Translations under genes and position numbers: made by a program
In this document: in pieces, positions 1 to 12,801 of the stretch
Layout: each line of letters opens with the position of its first letter
Numbering within the stretch: position 1 is the stretch's first letter
Notes under the pieces: model-generated
Told to the model about the DNA's origin: nothing
What the model saw: only the letters and a program-made list of their open reading frames with translations
The model's database searches: none
Assembly (NCBI GenBank): GCA_965240325.2
Contig: OZ251247.1
Coordinates: 620,001-684,000 of the forward strand
Reading direction: 5' to 3'
Source: Rebecca billardiae RCC1528
Taxonomy: Eukaryota; Haptophyta
DNA: 64,000 nucleotides

Positions 1-1023
1 GTTTGCGATGGCGCGGGCGTGGCGGTGGCGCCGCGTGCCGCGGCAGCGGCTGCCGCCGAGCGGCCGCCGCCCCGCGGCCGCGCGTGCGAGCGCGAGTCGC
101 CGAGCGCTGGCGCCGCTGCGGACGCCGCCGCCGCTGCCGCCGCCGCGCCGCGGCCGGCTCGCGCGCCGAGCCAGGTGCAGCCCGCGCCAAACCCGAACCC
201 GAACCCGAACCCGAGTCCGAACCCGAGCCAGGTGCAGCCCGCGCCGACGGCGGTGGCGGCCGAGGCGAGGGTTAGGGTCAACCCTACCCCTAACCCTAAC
301 CCTAACCCTAACCCTAAGCCGGCGGGGGCGGGGGCGGCACTGTCCGCCAGCGCCGCCGGCCGCGCCGCCAGCGCCGGCCGCCGGCGCTCGGCTGACTCGT
401 CGGCAACCGCCGTCTCGCCCGCCGCTCGCGGCTCCGATGGCGCCGCCGCCGCCGCCGCCGCCGCGGCTGGCTCGGCGGTGGCGGGCGGCGCGCGCCGGCT
501 CACGCCGCGCCCCGCGTGTGCGGGCGGCGCTGGGCACACGCCCGCCGCCGCGCGGCCGCTGCGCCCCAGTTCCGGCAGTGTAGCCTCCGGAGCGGGCGGC
601 GGTGGCGGTGGCGGCTCCGCGCACGCGCCGCCGCCGCCGCCGCCGCCGAGCGCGCTGCTCGCGGCCTTCGACTTCGATTCCGCGGACGCGGACGGCGGCG
701 CACTCTGCGGGTGGGGTGGCGGCGGCGGCGCGGCCGGCGGCAGCCGCGGCAGCCTCTTCCCGGACGGGCCGGACTGGGGCGGCGGTGGCGCGCTGGGAGG
801 GTGGGGCGCCGAGGGCGCTGTGGGCGCCAGCGCCGGCGGCGACGGAGGCGGCGGTCCCGGAGGCGGCGGCGCCAGCCTCGCCGCCGCCGCCGCCGCCGCC
901 GCCGCCATCGTCACCCGCGCCGCGCACGGCGTGCCGCTGCCGCAGGGCGGCGGCGGTGGCGGTGGCGTGCCCGGCGGTGCCGGGCCGCCCGGTGGTGGCG
1001 CTGCGCCCTCGCCGCTGACGTAG
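1..1023 (+). CDS. Low-complexity Ala/Gly/Pro-rich open frame, 5' end outside window
   Basis: The frame is open from the first base to a TAG at 1021-1023 and has no ATG near its beginning, so if real it is the last exon of a gene that starts upstream. It has an Ala/Pro/Arg-rich first part, an Asn-Pro dipeptide region encoded by telomere-like hexamers (about 190-317), and a Gly/Ala-rich C-terminal half. That half contains three short tryptophan motifs (CGWGGG, DWGGGG, GGWGAE) and an acidic FDFDSADAD stretch. No domain is recognisable. Extreme GC content makes long open frames likely by chance in this region, and the overlapping frames are also open. The tryptophan and acidic patches are the only hints of real coding. 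Confidence 0.28.
   Translation, partial: VCDGAGVAVAPRAAAAAAAERPPPRGRACERESPSAGAAADAAAAAAAAPRPARAPSQVQPAPNPNPNPNPSPNPSQVQPAPTAVAAEARVRVNPTPNPNPNPNPKPAGAGAALSASAAGRAASAGRRRSADSSATAVSPAARGSDGAAAAAAAAAGSAVAGGARRLTPRPACAGGAGHTPAAARPLRPSSGSVASGAGGGGGGGSAHAPPPPPPPSALLAAFDFDSADADGGALCGWGGGGGAAGGSRGSLFPDGPDWGGGGALGGWGAEGAVGASAGGDGGGGPGGGGASLAAAAAAAAAIVTRAAHGVPLPQGGGGGGGVPGGAGPPGGGAAPSPLT
188..317. repeat. Interstitial telomere-like hexamers
   Basis: Degenerate CCCGAA hexamers run from about 188 to 231. A single GTTAGGGT at 271-278 is followed directly by CCCTA/CCCTAA repeats to 317. The change from G-strand to C-strand sense at 278-282 is a small head-to-head junction. A 22-bp direct repeat (169-190 and 224-245) flanks the CCCGAA part. 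The repeat type matches the TTAGGG telomere of many algae. Whether this is an old chromosome-end fusion, a subtelomeric insertion or an intron end cannot be decided here. Confidence 0.7.
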
Positions 1024-2465
1024 CGCGGGCGTTCAGCGGAGCATCCAGCGGGCGCTGGCGGCATGATATATGGCGCGCGCACTTGTCAGACGGAGTGCCT
1101 CGTCCGCGCCGCTCCTCGCCGGCCGGCGGCGGGCCTGGTGGGCCTGTCGTTTTATTATACGCTGATATGATGATGACGACGCGAGAGCCCATATATCGTC
1201 GTCAAATTGGCGATCGATGATGCATGACATTCGCCGTATAATATATATATATATATATAGCGCGTCGCGCCGCGTTTCTGAAAGGCTTGGCTTGCGAGCC
1301 GGCGAGATCGACACGCGGAGGACAAAAGAAAATCATATTCCTGCTTCGTCGCACCAATAGACTAAACGAAGATCGGACGGAGATCGTGGTCTTCAGATGC
1401 AAGACCTGGAAGCCCCCCTTGGGAGTTTTCAGTTGGGGCTCTCAACGCGGCCCGGCGAGGCGGACTTCTTAGGATTCTGAGGATCCTAGAGCACGGGCGG
1501 CCGGCGGGCGAGCACACGACGCCGCCCTGCGGCGGGGAGCCGTCCGCGCCGTGCACGCTCACTGGCACCCACGTCTCCTCCGCCGCGCTGCTCGCCTCCC
1601 GTCCACGTCGTCTGACCGACGCCCGTCGGCACGTGACGTTCACGTTGCCCACGTCGCGCTCTCAGTGGGAGCGCGACGAGCACGCCGCTGCCCGCACCCT
1701 TCGATGCTTTCCTCTTCGCATCGGGCGCGCTCGTGCTGTGGAGCCTGCGCGTGCAGGAGGAGGAGCTCTTTCTCAATCAACGTCGTGCGCGCCCGCCTTC
1801 ATTCACGCTGCGCCGCGCGGAGGGGGAGAGCGCGCGCGGCTGGGCGCCCGCTCGGCCGGCTGCTGGGCTCGCGCAAGTCGGAAGTTCCGGCGCTCGACCT
1901 GACGCTCCCCAGCGAGGAGGCCGAACAGATGGATGTCCCAGCTGCGGCTCACTGTGAGAGCAGCTTGTGGGAGCGGGCTCCTGCACGGCACGGTTTGTAA
2001 ACAAGGTTGTCGACGCCCAGGGTGGGCTGGCTGCGGTGAAGCTCAGGGCGTCCACCGACACCAGCGCAGCCAGGCGTGAGGCCCGCCTTCTCAGGAAGCA
2101 CAGGTACGCGTCCAAGGCGTTGCCTGGATGCAGCATGCAGCTCACGAGTGCGGCCTCGTCGCCCGCCGCACGGTGCGCCGTTCTACGCGGCCATGAACTC
2201 GTACGGAGGCACTCGCGGCGTACGCGGGTACGGTGGGGAGGGCAAGCACAGACTATGGAATTGTCATGTCTTATCACTCTGGCATCGAATCCAAGGTCAG
2301 CCCGGGCAGCACGCTCGCGGCAGTGCACGCCGCTGGGTTCACCAAATCGGCCGAGGCCCGTGCAGACTCGTGACGATGCCGAGTTGGCGAGTTATTGCAG
2401 CGCCGGTGCGCACGGCGCCCCGCGTCAAAGGGAATTGAGTCAAAGGCCCGACGACTCTTGGGAGC
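1024..2465. other. No recognisable gene
   Basis: Open frames here are short and overlap in all six frames without domain-like sequence. A short (TA)n run lies at about 1240-1258. Nothing else stands out. Confidence 0.5.
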
Positions 2466-2852
2466 TTGGCACTAGACGGACGACAGCGCGGTGGGCGTCG
2501 TCGTCACTCTGCTGCCCGCCAGTCACTCAATATACAGATGACGATCATCATCAGAGCATGCAGTCACCGCGTGTCGAACTATCGCGATTGGCGAGTGCCG
2601 CCGCCGGACCAGACTCATGTCCCATCACGGGATTACGGTGCCGCATCACGTCTCGGACGGATACTCGGATCTAGCAGTAGCAATAGCGCCAGCAATTCAT
2701 CTACGACTTCTAGCGCCGGTCCGACCGGCGGCGGAGACGTTCCGCCGGCGGCGACAGAAGTGGTGACGCCGCCCGCACTGATGGCGCAGCGCCCGGATCT
2801 GACACTGACTTCTGAGTCGGACTCGGATCGGGATGAGGAATTCAGGAAGTAG
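2466..2852 (+). CDS. Candidate Ser-rich acidic exon, unknown
   Basis: A plus-strand frame ends at TAG 2850-2852. Its last 65 or so residues are biased in a protein-like way: a Ser/Asn/Thr run (about 2670-2720), then a Gly/Pro/Ala part, then an acidic end reading ESDSDRDEEFRK. The first part is not convincing and there is no family match, so only the 3' portion (about 2620-2852) may be an exon. I see no clear partner exon nearby. It could be a chance open frame. Confidence 0.25.
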   Translation: MALDGRQRGGRRRHSAARQSLNIQMTIIIRACSHRVSNYRDWRVPPPDQTHVPSRDYGAASRLGRILGSSSSNSASNSSTTSSAGPTGGGDVPPAATEVVTPPALMAQRPDLTLTSESDSDRDEEFRK

Positions 2853-3111
2853 GTGAACAACGACGAGTAATAATAACGGGCTAACAAGTGCGCGCGCGGG
2901 CCCGACGTCGGATGAGTCGTCGGAACGAATAGGCGGAATAACGTCCTGGAATCGGCACGACTCGGCGGCGCGCCACGGCCCGCCGGTACTAAGACTACAC
3001 GGTCCGATAGTTATACCGCCGTTATTATAGCAGTACGTACGCGGCCGTATAGTCGACGACCGGTAGTCGTCGTCGCCGAGCGATCATTCGCGGCGAATCA
3101 ACACGCGCGGC

Positions 3112-3430
3112 TCACCGCCCGGCAAAACAAGCGTTGCACTCCACGCTGTGATCCTCTGGCCCGGTCTTGAGGACGTCGCCGCATAACTCCATCAGCTCAA
3201 ATGCGACCTGCGGGAGGTGAAAACGGCACATGCCGCGGACGCCAGGCCCGAACGACATGATGAGCTTGCCCGCCGCGGACCGGCCCGCCACCACCCTTTT
3301 GATGTGCATCCGGCCGATCGACTGCGCAGCGAGTCTGGCCACGCAGAGGCAGCGTCGTGAAAGGCGTCGCCATCGTCTTCATCCATGTCACCGTCACCGT
3401 CGCAAGAGCCGTGGTGAGCGCCTATAGGAA
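3112..3430 (-). pseudogene. Protein-like minus-strand fragment, frame broken
   Basis: Reading leftward from about 3324 there is a 70-residue stretch with a normal amino-acid mix (includes GKLIMSFGPGVRGMCRF and FELMELCGDVLKTG) ending at TGA 3112-3114. Just upstream, about 3325-3425, a different frame reads an acidic stretch (DGDMDEDDGDAFHD). The two pieces meet near GCGCAG at about 3324-3330, so they could be exons separated by a very short gap, a frameshifted gene, or one exon preceded by an intron ending in CAG. I do not recognise the family. Confidence 0.3.
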
Positions 3431-3605
3431 GGCCGGCGACCCCAACCTGCGGCGCGACGCAAGCCCGGCGGGCCTGCCGTGTACAGTACAGTGGCCGGGC
3501 CCGCATCACAGAGCTGCAGTGTTGGTCGGCTGGAGTTGAATACGATGCCTGGTCTTTCAGCCCATCTTCCAATCCCCAATCCCACTTGAGTTGCGACCAT
3601 CGCCA

Positions 3606-4328
3606 GCCCAAGGGCCGTAAGGGCACCCAACTCCCAGTGCGGAGGTTGGGGCGCCTCTGTTGTGCTCGCCTCCGTGAGTGCCCGCGGTGAGTGGCCCGTC
3701 GCCGAAGACGCGGGAGGCGAGGGTGCGGGCATGACGGGGCGCCGCGGCGGGCGGCGCGCGGCGGGCGGCGCGCGGCGGGCGAGGCGGACAGTGCTGATGG
3801 CGAGGCGGAGGTGGAGGCGGAGGTGGGGGCGAGCCGAGCGCAGCTCGGCTGAGGCCACCGGACGCGCGACGAGTCGAGCAGCCGACCGCCGGGAACGGAA
3901 GTGCGTCAGGCGGACATGGAGGCTGCCCGTAGGGGCCTACAAGCCAAAGTGCGGGCGGGCGCCCACGCTTGCCCCTGCGTGCCCGGTGCAAGCAGCCCGA
4001 GCGCTCCGTTTGCTGCTGGCGCGCACGGCACGAGTGAGCTCGCGCGCCGCGTTGGCAACTGCCGATTGCACGGGCCGAGAGGCGAAAGAGGCGAGCCTGG
4101 CGGACTCACGCGCGTGTCAGGAGAGCCTTGACCCGCGCCGCTCAGCGGCGAGCCGTCCGGGTTCGGCATCGCCGCCAGTCATCCAGGCAGAGCGCTCGAC
4201 GTCGCGCCCTCGCGCAGCGTTTGAAGCACGCCGGCCGGACGCGAGTCGCGAGGCCACGAGACAGACAGAGGCACCTCAACCTCCGAGCTGGCCGCACTGG
4301 GAGTTGGGTGCCCTTACGGCCCTTGGCC
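3606..4328. repeat. Inverted repeat pair, arms about 55-64 bp
   Basis: The sequence at 3606-3660 recurs in reverse complement at 4265-4328. Arms share the core AAGGGCCGTAAGGGCACCCA and the following bases up to a CCTCTGT end, with one internal insertion of about 8 bases in the right arm. They enclose about 600 bp of GC-rich sequence with no recognisable gene. This is the layout of a small inverted-repeat element or an inverted duplication. No target-site duplication is obvious. Confidence 0.6.
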
Positions 4329-4863
4329 AGCCGCCGTCTTCGCCATCAGCGTCGGCGGCTAGCTGCCTTGAACCTCACGGAGCCAGCGAGCCAGCGGCTC
4401 CCCTTCGCTTTGACGCGCTCTACTCGAGTCTCGACCCGAAGCCCTTCCGCTCGCAAGCGATCTCGTCCAGGCCTCGTGGAGGTGGAGAAGGACACAAAAA
4501 AGGAGCGAAGATTGCTGAGATGCTAAGGAGATTGCGGCCAAGCCATCATGCCTTCCGGGATGACCATTGGCTCGTTTTCTTCCTGATTCCAGTCTTTCGC
4601 CTGATGGTATTGAGATAATATGTCTCACTTTGGCGACCGCTCATTTTTCGATCCCCCCCCAACCGACCAATGGGAAGGCGGAGCCGCGACTCGCTCTGAA
4701 AATGCGTGAATTGTTTCGCGGTCTGGCGGACCGGCCCGTGGAAAAACGCAGCGTATATCATGTCGGTTGCGCTCCGCTGCCGCCCGCGCGCGCTGCTAAA
4801 ATTCATCATCATCATATCATATTCGCTTACACAGTGCCGGAATAAACTGCTCAGGGTGACGTT
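4329..4863. other. No recognisable gene
   Basis: Mixed GC-rich then AT-richer sequence from about 4490. Open frames are short and unconvincing. Confidence 0.5.
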
Positions 4864-6560
4864 TTAAGTTGTCCGCACCACTAGTCGAATCATCGGACAA
4901 TTCTGAAGCGGTGCGCCTAAATTCGGCGCACCATAGGCGCGTCGAATCGTGGCACAGACCTTGGTAGCAGGCCACACCTGAGCGCGCTGCGCGCGCCGAC
5001 GCGCGCTCGGCGCGGGCAAAAAATCATGCGCCGTTGGCATTACGCAGCCCCGCGCAGCGCTGTGCTCGAGCTCGGCGGCGGCGAAAGCGGGCGGGCGCAC
5101 ACGGCGGTGCGCGTGCGCGCTGCTCCGAGCGCAGCTGCGGCCACCCCGGCGGCATACTGCCGGTCGAGGGCACGAAAACCGATTTTTCGGGAAAATGCAG
5201 AGCAGCGGCGCCCGAGCGCGCCCGAGCTCGTCGCAGCACAGTCTCCTGGTGGCTGCGCCCCGTGAAGCCACGCCACGCGGGGCGCTGGCGTGCGCGTGGC
5301 CTGCGCCCACCGTGCGCTGCCCGATCATGGCCGTCGACCGCTCCGAGCGCCTCACCACGCGTGCTCGAGCCCACCGATACTGACGCCCGAGCACGGTGCC
5401 GGCAGCGCTCGCAGGTGGGCGTCGGAGAAAACACGCCGGCCGAACGAGCTTGAAGCGTCCGCCGCGATGCCAACGGCAGCGGACGACGTGCGCGCCACCT
5501 CGGCGCCAGTCGCCCAGCCCTTGCGCGGCGGTGCGGGCTCGCTCGTTCGCCGCCATCAGCTGCGCGCGCGCAGCCCGATCACTGCCCGCTGGTTCTGTTG
5601 TCGAGCAGCTGCGGCCTGCCACGCGCACTGCCGGACATTGAGCCACAGCGCGAGCACGCGCCTCGTCTGGCACGCGCGAGCACTCAGCATCGTGCGTGGC
5701 CACCATGACGCGCCCATCTGCGCCAGCAGCGATGAGCACGCCGCCGTTCAGCTCGCATCGGGCTCGCTCGCGACGCAGCAACGCGCGGCCGTAGCGGCAG
5801 CAGCGGCGCCGTCGAGCACGCGCAGCAAACAAATATGCAGCGCGGGCGAGTCGACGGTCTGGAAAATGCGCGATCACGCCACAGCAGGCTGGCAGAGCCC
5901 GCCCGAGCTGCAGCATGCCGTAGGTGCTGCCCCAAGCTCTCGACTGCCCGTAAGCGGCGGCATGTGCGGCGGCGCCGGCGGCGGCCATGCTGCCACGCCG
6001 TTGCGCGCCGCGGGGCGCCGTCGGCACCTCCGTGGTGAAGCGCACAGAGCTCGAGCCCACGGGGGCTGGCGACCGTCAAACCGACACCCCATGACGCGGG
6101 GCTGCGTGCGCCAGCTGCGCGCACTCCGTGGGCCCACCTAGCCCGCTCGAGCAGCTCGCCTTGGGTGCGCGCAGCGGCTCGAGCACACTGGTATGGGACG
6201 CCTGCCTGCGGTGCCGCCGAGCACATGCGGCCGACGGTCACTCAGCACGGGCGACTCGACGGCGGCGAGCAGGCGCGACGGCCTCGCCGCGCCGCGGAAA
6301 AGCCTGCCCGGGCTGCAGCACGCCGTAGGAGCAGCCCAGCGCCCTCCTCCGCCCTCCAGCTTCGGCGCGCGCAGCAGGCCCGGCGGCGGCCATGCTGGCG
6401 TGCCCAAGCATGAAGATGGGCGCGGCCGGCCGCGCCGTCGCAAAGCGCGCAGAACTCGAGCTCGGGGGGGCGGACGGCCGCCAAACTGGCGCGGCAGGAC
6501 GTGGCACTGCGTGCGCCAGCTGCGCGCACCCGCTGCGCCCGCGTGGCCCGTGCGAGCGCC
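4864..6560. repeat. Diverged GC-rich repeats, about 410-bp period
   Basis: The block at about 5885-6150 (with GAGCTGCAGCATGCCGTAGG and, further on, GTGCGCCAGCTGCGCGCA) recurs at about 6305-6560 in the same orientation with many substitutions. A weaker relative lies at about 5035-5130. Several long overlapping open frames occur here (up to 398 codons on the minus strand), but they change composition with frame and have no domain. I read the region as old tandem repeats rather than genes. Confidence 0.5.
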
Positions 6561-7699
<1,139 letters not shown>

Positions 7700-7731
7700 T
7701 TTCAGTGATGCTCAGACACACAGGAAGCCGC

Positions 7732-9090
7732 ATGATGGATCTCGAGCTCGGAGAGCAGCGTCCGAGCACCACAGGCACTGACTGGCAGCCCGAGAGCCGA
7801 CCGGCGGGTGACGTCCTTCACCCCGCCTGATGCGGTACCGCTTGCGGCACCATACCGCAGCGATACGAGCACCTCAGAGGCGAACTGAGCACCCCTCAAA
7901 ACTTTGCTTCTGGGCGTGCTCGAACACTAGCTCGTTTGGCACTCCGTTTGGACGCCGTGGCACCGGAGAAGGGGGAGGGCGGCGGCGATGAGGCTCGGGT
8001 GGCCCACGAACATGCGCGCTCACGAAGATGCCTCTCAGCCATCGCGCGCCCTCTCGCGGCGTCCACCTGCCCGCCGAGCACGCACCCGCGGGGGCGAACC
8101 CATCTTTGCTTCGTATCCCCTTACCGCAGTTCAATCTGCTTCGTATGGAAGCAGATTTGACGGCGGCCGCTGCGCGCGCTTTGCGGCCCACCCACGCGCG
8201 CCTGGGCGTTGAACACGGCTTGAGAGTGCCCAGGCATGGTCTAGCTACCCTCAGACAGCCGCCAGCCTAGTACCTCCAGCTTCACCGCCTCCACGATGGC
8301 AACGCGCGGCGGCGCCGAGCTGCCGTCGTGCTGGCTGGGCGCTCGTGACTGGCCCGCGACACCCGGCTGCACTCCTTGCAGCCGCTTCAAGCACGTGGGC
8401 GACCGACAAAGATGATTGTAGACAGTGTACATACTGCGCGCGTTACTCTGCGCGCGTTCGCATGACCGATCACGTTGAAAGTGCCCACCAGCCAGCCGCG
8501 CGGGACACGCTGAGGCACGGGTCGGGCTCCTTCCTTGCGGCACGCCGCACGCAGTGTGTACACCGAGTGCAAGTCAGGCAGGCGCTTCGCGGGAGTGGTG
8601 GTATCGCTTCTTCGCTTGCCCTGGCGTCGATCGCAGGCGCGACGCGCGTACCCCTCGCAAGTACACCCTCCTCGTGCTCAGTGTCACTCGCGCGGAGCCC
8701 ACGGTGAGGGATCTTGAGCTCGAGGTGCAGCGTACGAGCCTACGGGCGCTGAGTAGCAGCCTGCCGACCGGCGCACGGGTGACGACCGTCATCCATTACG
8801 TTATTATACCCCTCCCAGCCTCACGCCGCAGCCTGACGATCACCTCCGCAGCGGTTTGAGCACCATTCCAAATCTGCTTCGTGGCATGTTCAAACGCTCG
8901 TTTGGCACTCCGTCTGGACGCCGTGGCACGGGAGAAGGGGAAGGGCGGTGGCAGCGAGGCTCGGGTCATCGATGGGTATGGTCCCAAAGATGCCCCCAAG
9001 CGTGCGCGCGCCCGCTCGCGCCGTCTACCTGCGCGCCCAGCGCTCCCACGCCGCCGCCCACCCAAATCTGCTTCGTATCACAGTGGCACC
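7732..9090. repeat. Diverged direct repeat, about 972-bp period
   Basis: Sequence at 7732-8140 is related to 8704-9090 in the same orientation. The best-conserved part contains TCGTTTGGCACTCCGT followed by GGACGCCGTGGCAC at about 7930 and 8900. Both copies end near an AATCTGCTTCGTAT-like motif. There is no domain-like coding. The region between the copies (about 8140-8700) has no recognisable gene. Confidence 0.6.
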
Positions 9091-11289
9091 GGAAGGGCCG
9101 ATGTTGCGGATAAGCCTTTTCGTCGCCCCGGCGCTCCCCCAGTGGGAAAAATGATTTTCCGTGGTTTTCACGATGGCCGCCGTCCAACCTGGCCTCGGCC
9201 GGCGGACGCCTCTCGAACGGACTTCGCTGGCTCGCGCGAAGTCGCCGTCGACGGTGTGGTGCGAGTCGCGCGACGGCCCGCGCGCGATGAGGAGTGCGCC
9301 GCGCGCCGTGCGCGCTTACCACAAGCCCTGCCCCTCCACCCCGCCCAAATCGCCCGCGCAGAGTGCCACCTCTCTCGACTCGCTCAGGTCACATGCCCGC
9401 CTCGGGCACGGACGGGCGTGCTCAAACACGGTGCACGACTTTGGGCAGGCGGGGCTCGTGAACCTAATAAGTCATTGTCTGGCGAGACGCTGCACGATGG
9501 GCGGGGTGCCCCTGGTCTATACGGATATGCCATGGACGTACAGGGTTTCGGACCTCCTCATCATGTGAGCTGGCCACGATGCCCGGCGGCACGTCCTCGG
9601 TCGTGCCCGCTGGCAGCTGCTCCCGCGACCCGCGCGCACAGCTGCGTGTGATTCATCGCGCGGACACCTGCGCGATCGCGTGTCTGGCGCATGCCTACAC
9701 CAGTGGGTCTCTCTGCAGGGCCGTTGCGTTCCGGTACGGTCACCCGCTGGCGCAGCAGGGCCGCTTTTCAGGTGTCGATGGCTCCGATCGGCACGGCGCG
9801 AGCGACTCTCCACGACTTTGGGCAGCCCTTGCCGACGAAGCCAATACGAGTGTACCTGACCGCGCGCGCGCTGATGATAGCGGGTGTGATGCTGCACGGC
9901 GTCGCAGCGGGCTGCCACGCCTGGAGCATCCTGCGGCACGTTCCAACCGGATGCGCGCGCTGCGGCATGCGCTCACGTGTGCGCGAGCACGCCCACCACA
10001 CCTGCCTGCGCGACGCGCGCGCAGGCGATACCGATGCTTCCAGTGGGCAAGGGGGCGATCGTGTGGACGCGGCAAGATGTCTGTGCCTACGAGCCTCTCG
10101 TGGCGCCCACGACACATCCGTTTGGCAGACCGTCGAGCAGCAGTGTGATCGCAGCAGGTGCTTTGCGTTTGCTCGGTGACGACGCAGTACGACCGCCAAT
10201 CTGAGCTCAAGCACTGCTGTGGTCGACGAGCTGCGCGGCGAAGCGTGCGCGCGAGCCACGCGTGTGCTTGCATTGGCCTGTGACTCAACGACTTCGAGCG
10301 GGTGGCTTGGAACGCGCTTTCTGTATCCGCTGCGGCCACGCGCAGGTCGGCGCATCGCTTCGGGGCGCGAGGAGCTGTGATCTCGACAAACAAGCGAGCT
10401 GCCTGCCCACTGCACGCCCGCGCTCGCGCCAACGGCTGCTGCCGCTCACCAGCCCGGCCAGTTGGCAGTTCGGGCGGTAAGACCAGCCACTTGCCGCGCG
10501 TGGCCCATCATTGGCCGCCGCCCGTCTCATCAGCACCGCGCGGCCGCCTCCGGTGCCGCGCCCCGGGGCCGGCCCGGATACGTCAGCACCGCGGACTGCA
10601 GCACCGCCGGCTTATCGTCCGATGACATCGCCGGGCGATGACTCACCGCTCGACGCCGACTGACAGTCACTCTACTGCTGGCGCCAGTCATCTCCGATCA
10701 GCAGTCGTCGTCCGTCCGCTATATCGTCTCATCATCAGTACCCGGCCGCCGCGCGGCCGATTCACTACTCATATCGTCTGCGCGGCGTCACTACTACTGC
10801 TGCGCTGCTCGGATGATTCCGATCTCGCCGCATCTCGCGGACCGTCCGAGATGACATCTGACGCGCGCCGCGCGCGCGCGGGGGGTGCGCGGCCCGATAT
10901 GCGCGGATCGCCGGCGGCCGGCGGCGGGGCCGGCGGCGGGGCCGCCGCTCGGCCGCGCCGCGCTCCCGCGCCGTATATCGTCAGAGTCGTACGACGCGAC
11001 ATATGAGCCCCCAGCACGGCGCGCCGGCCTCGACGACCGTATGTGATGGGCTGCTCATTGTCTGTTCCACGTCCAGCTGCGCGACTCGTATGATGCGCGC
11101 CGGTCGCGGCCCACCCGAACGGCCGCGATGACGCTCCGGGCCGTCCAAGCCGTCAGACTCCGATAGTATAGTCGGTGGCACGGCATCCGCCTGCCGGCGC
11201 GCGCGGTATACCCAAATCAGTCTGCCCGGTGCGACTGCTGCTCCCTCTGCGGCAGTCGCCTGGATCGATCATCGGGGCCGCCGCGCGCC
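9091..11289. other. No recognisable gene
   Basis: Many overlapping open frames, none with family features. The right-hand motif of the 7.7-9.1 kb repeat (9063-9118) recurs in inverted orientation at 12234-12287. Confidence 0.45.
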
Positions 11290-11840
11290 GCCGCCCACGC
11301 TGCGCGGCGTGCAGCTGCACTCGCCGCCGCGCGCCGGGCTCAGCGCCACGCGTCAGCGTTCGCCGCCGATGCCCACGCTGCGTGACGCGCACCTCGCACG
11401 GCTGTGGCGGCGCGGGCCGAGCCGCGCACGCGCACGCTCGCAGCCACCGCCCACGCTCTGCGGCGTGCAGCACTCGGCGCCGCCGCGCGCCGGGCTCGGC
11501 GCCGCGCGTCAGCATTCGCCGCCCAAAGGCCTTGCACACGCGCCCAACCGATGCCGATGGTTGAAGCCGTCCCTAAAGCACCCTCGCCAGCGTCCCATCC
11601 CGGCCACGAGCTAGCGTGCCACCGAGCAGCGTCGCAGCCGCGCGGCGCGCGGCTCAGCTGCCCGCCCGGCCCGGGCGCTGCTGCGAGCTCGCACGCCCAT
11701 CGCCGCGGGCTCGAGCGGAGCCCTCCGGCAGCGAGGCCTTGCATACACGCCCAGACGATGCCGATGCTTGCAATCACTCCTCCGACGCACTCGCCGGCGG
11801 CCGATCGCGGCCGTCAGCCAGCGTGCCACCGGCACGCTTG
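11290..11840. repeat. Degenerate tandem repeats
   Basis: Two units of about 78 bp at 11290-11368 and 11448-11525 share CGCGCCGGGCTC and CGCGTCAGC. Two longer units at about 11524-11632 and 11730-11838 share GGCCTTGCA.ACACGCCCA and GATGCCGATG. All are direct repeats with substitutions. No coding signature. Confidence 0.5.
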
Positions 11841-12801
11841 ATGAGTGGGTCACGGCCGTCGACAAGCACCGGTGCCCACTGCTCAGCATGCCGACATCCG
11901 TAGACCCAGATGCACTCCAGAAGAGCGACGCTCGGGGCGTCACGATAAGCATAGATACCACTGGGACTGATCCCCACCCATCTAGCTCCATCCTGCGCTT
12001 GCTAAGCCCTCGGAAGTGGTTGCACGCGCCTCGCGTGCAACATGTCGACCGCGAGTCGCAATCGCGCCTTGCGCACGGCGCCCAAGGACGGCTAAGACGG
12101 CGACGAGGTGGGTCTGGGCGGGCTTCCTCCGCCTGCCGGGACCCGTGCGCCTTGCCCCCGCGCACGAGCGCCGGCCGGCGACCGCTCACGTGGCCGTCAG
12201 AATTTTTCCGCGGCGGTCGCCGTGCGTGCACGGGTTATCCGCAATCGCCATCGTTCCGGTGCCACTGTGATAGAAGCAGACTGCGGTAAGGGGCTAATAG
12301 AAGCAACCTGCGGTAAGGGGATATAGCATGCATCTTCGTCCGGTCGTACATCGTTCGCGTCATCGAAGTCGTGTATGCCCCGGACCAGCGCGGAAACACT
12401 TGGTCATCGCCTACCCCCATACCCATATACTATACCGCAGACGCAGCAATCATATCGTCAGGCACCCCCCCTGCTGAAGATGCGTGCATGCTGTATTTGT
12501 ACATAGCTGCTTGCGTGCTGCTGTTGCTTGCATGGCGCGTGCCTTTACCTACTCCGATAGCCATTATTGCCTTACTTATAGCAATGCGCATGCAAAAGTA
12601 GCAATACTGCGCCTGCCGGGCGCATGCAATAGTAGCCAGGCGCCGGCGCCGACGGCGCCCGCGGGTCCCCAGAAGTAGTGTGGAACAACTTGGTGGAATG
12701 ATGAGCAGCGCCCGTCGAGCCCGTGAAGCCAAGCCAAGGGCCGTGCTGAAGCGTCGCTTGGTGGGGAGGGCGCCGCGAAGACCCCCCAGCATCGCCTTGT
12801 C
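11841..12801. other. Intergenic, contains inverted copy of dispersed repeat
   Basis: At 12234-12287 the sequence is the reverse complement of 9063-9118 (shared core TTCCGGTGCCACTGTGATA). It is followed by two short direct repeats of CTGCGGTAAGGGG (about 12280-12320). The same motif appears in reverse at about 8110. No gene is recognised up to the ATG at 12802. Confidence 0.5.

Noticed and set aside
4864-6060. 398-codon minus-strand open frame
   Set aside because: No domain; it lies in diverged GC-rich repeats where several frames are open at once.
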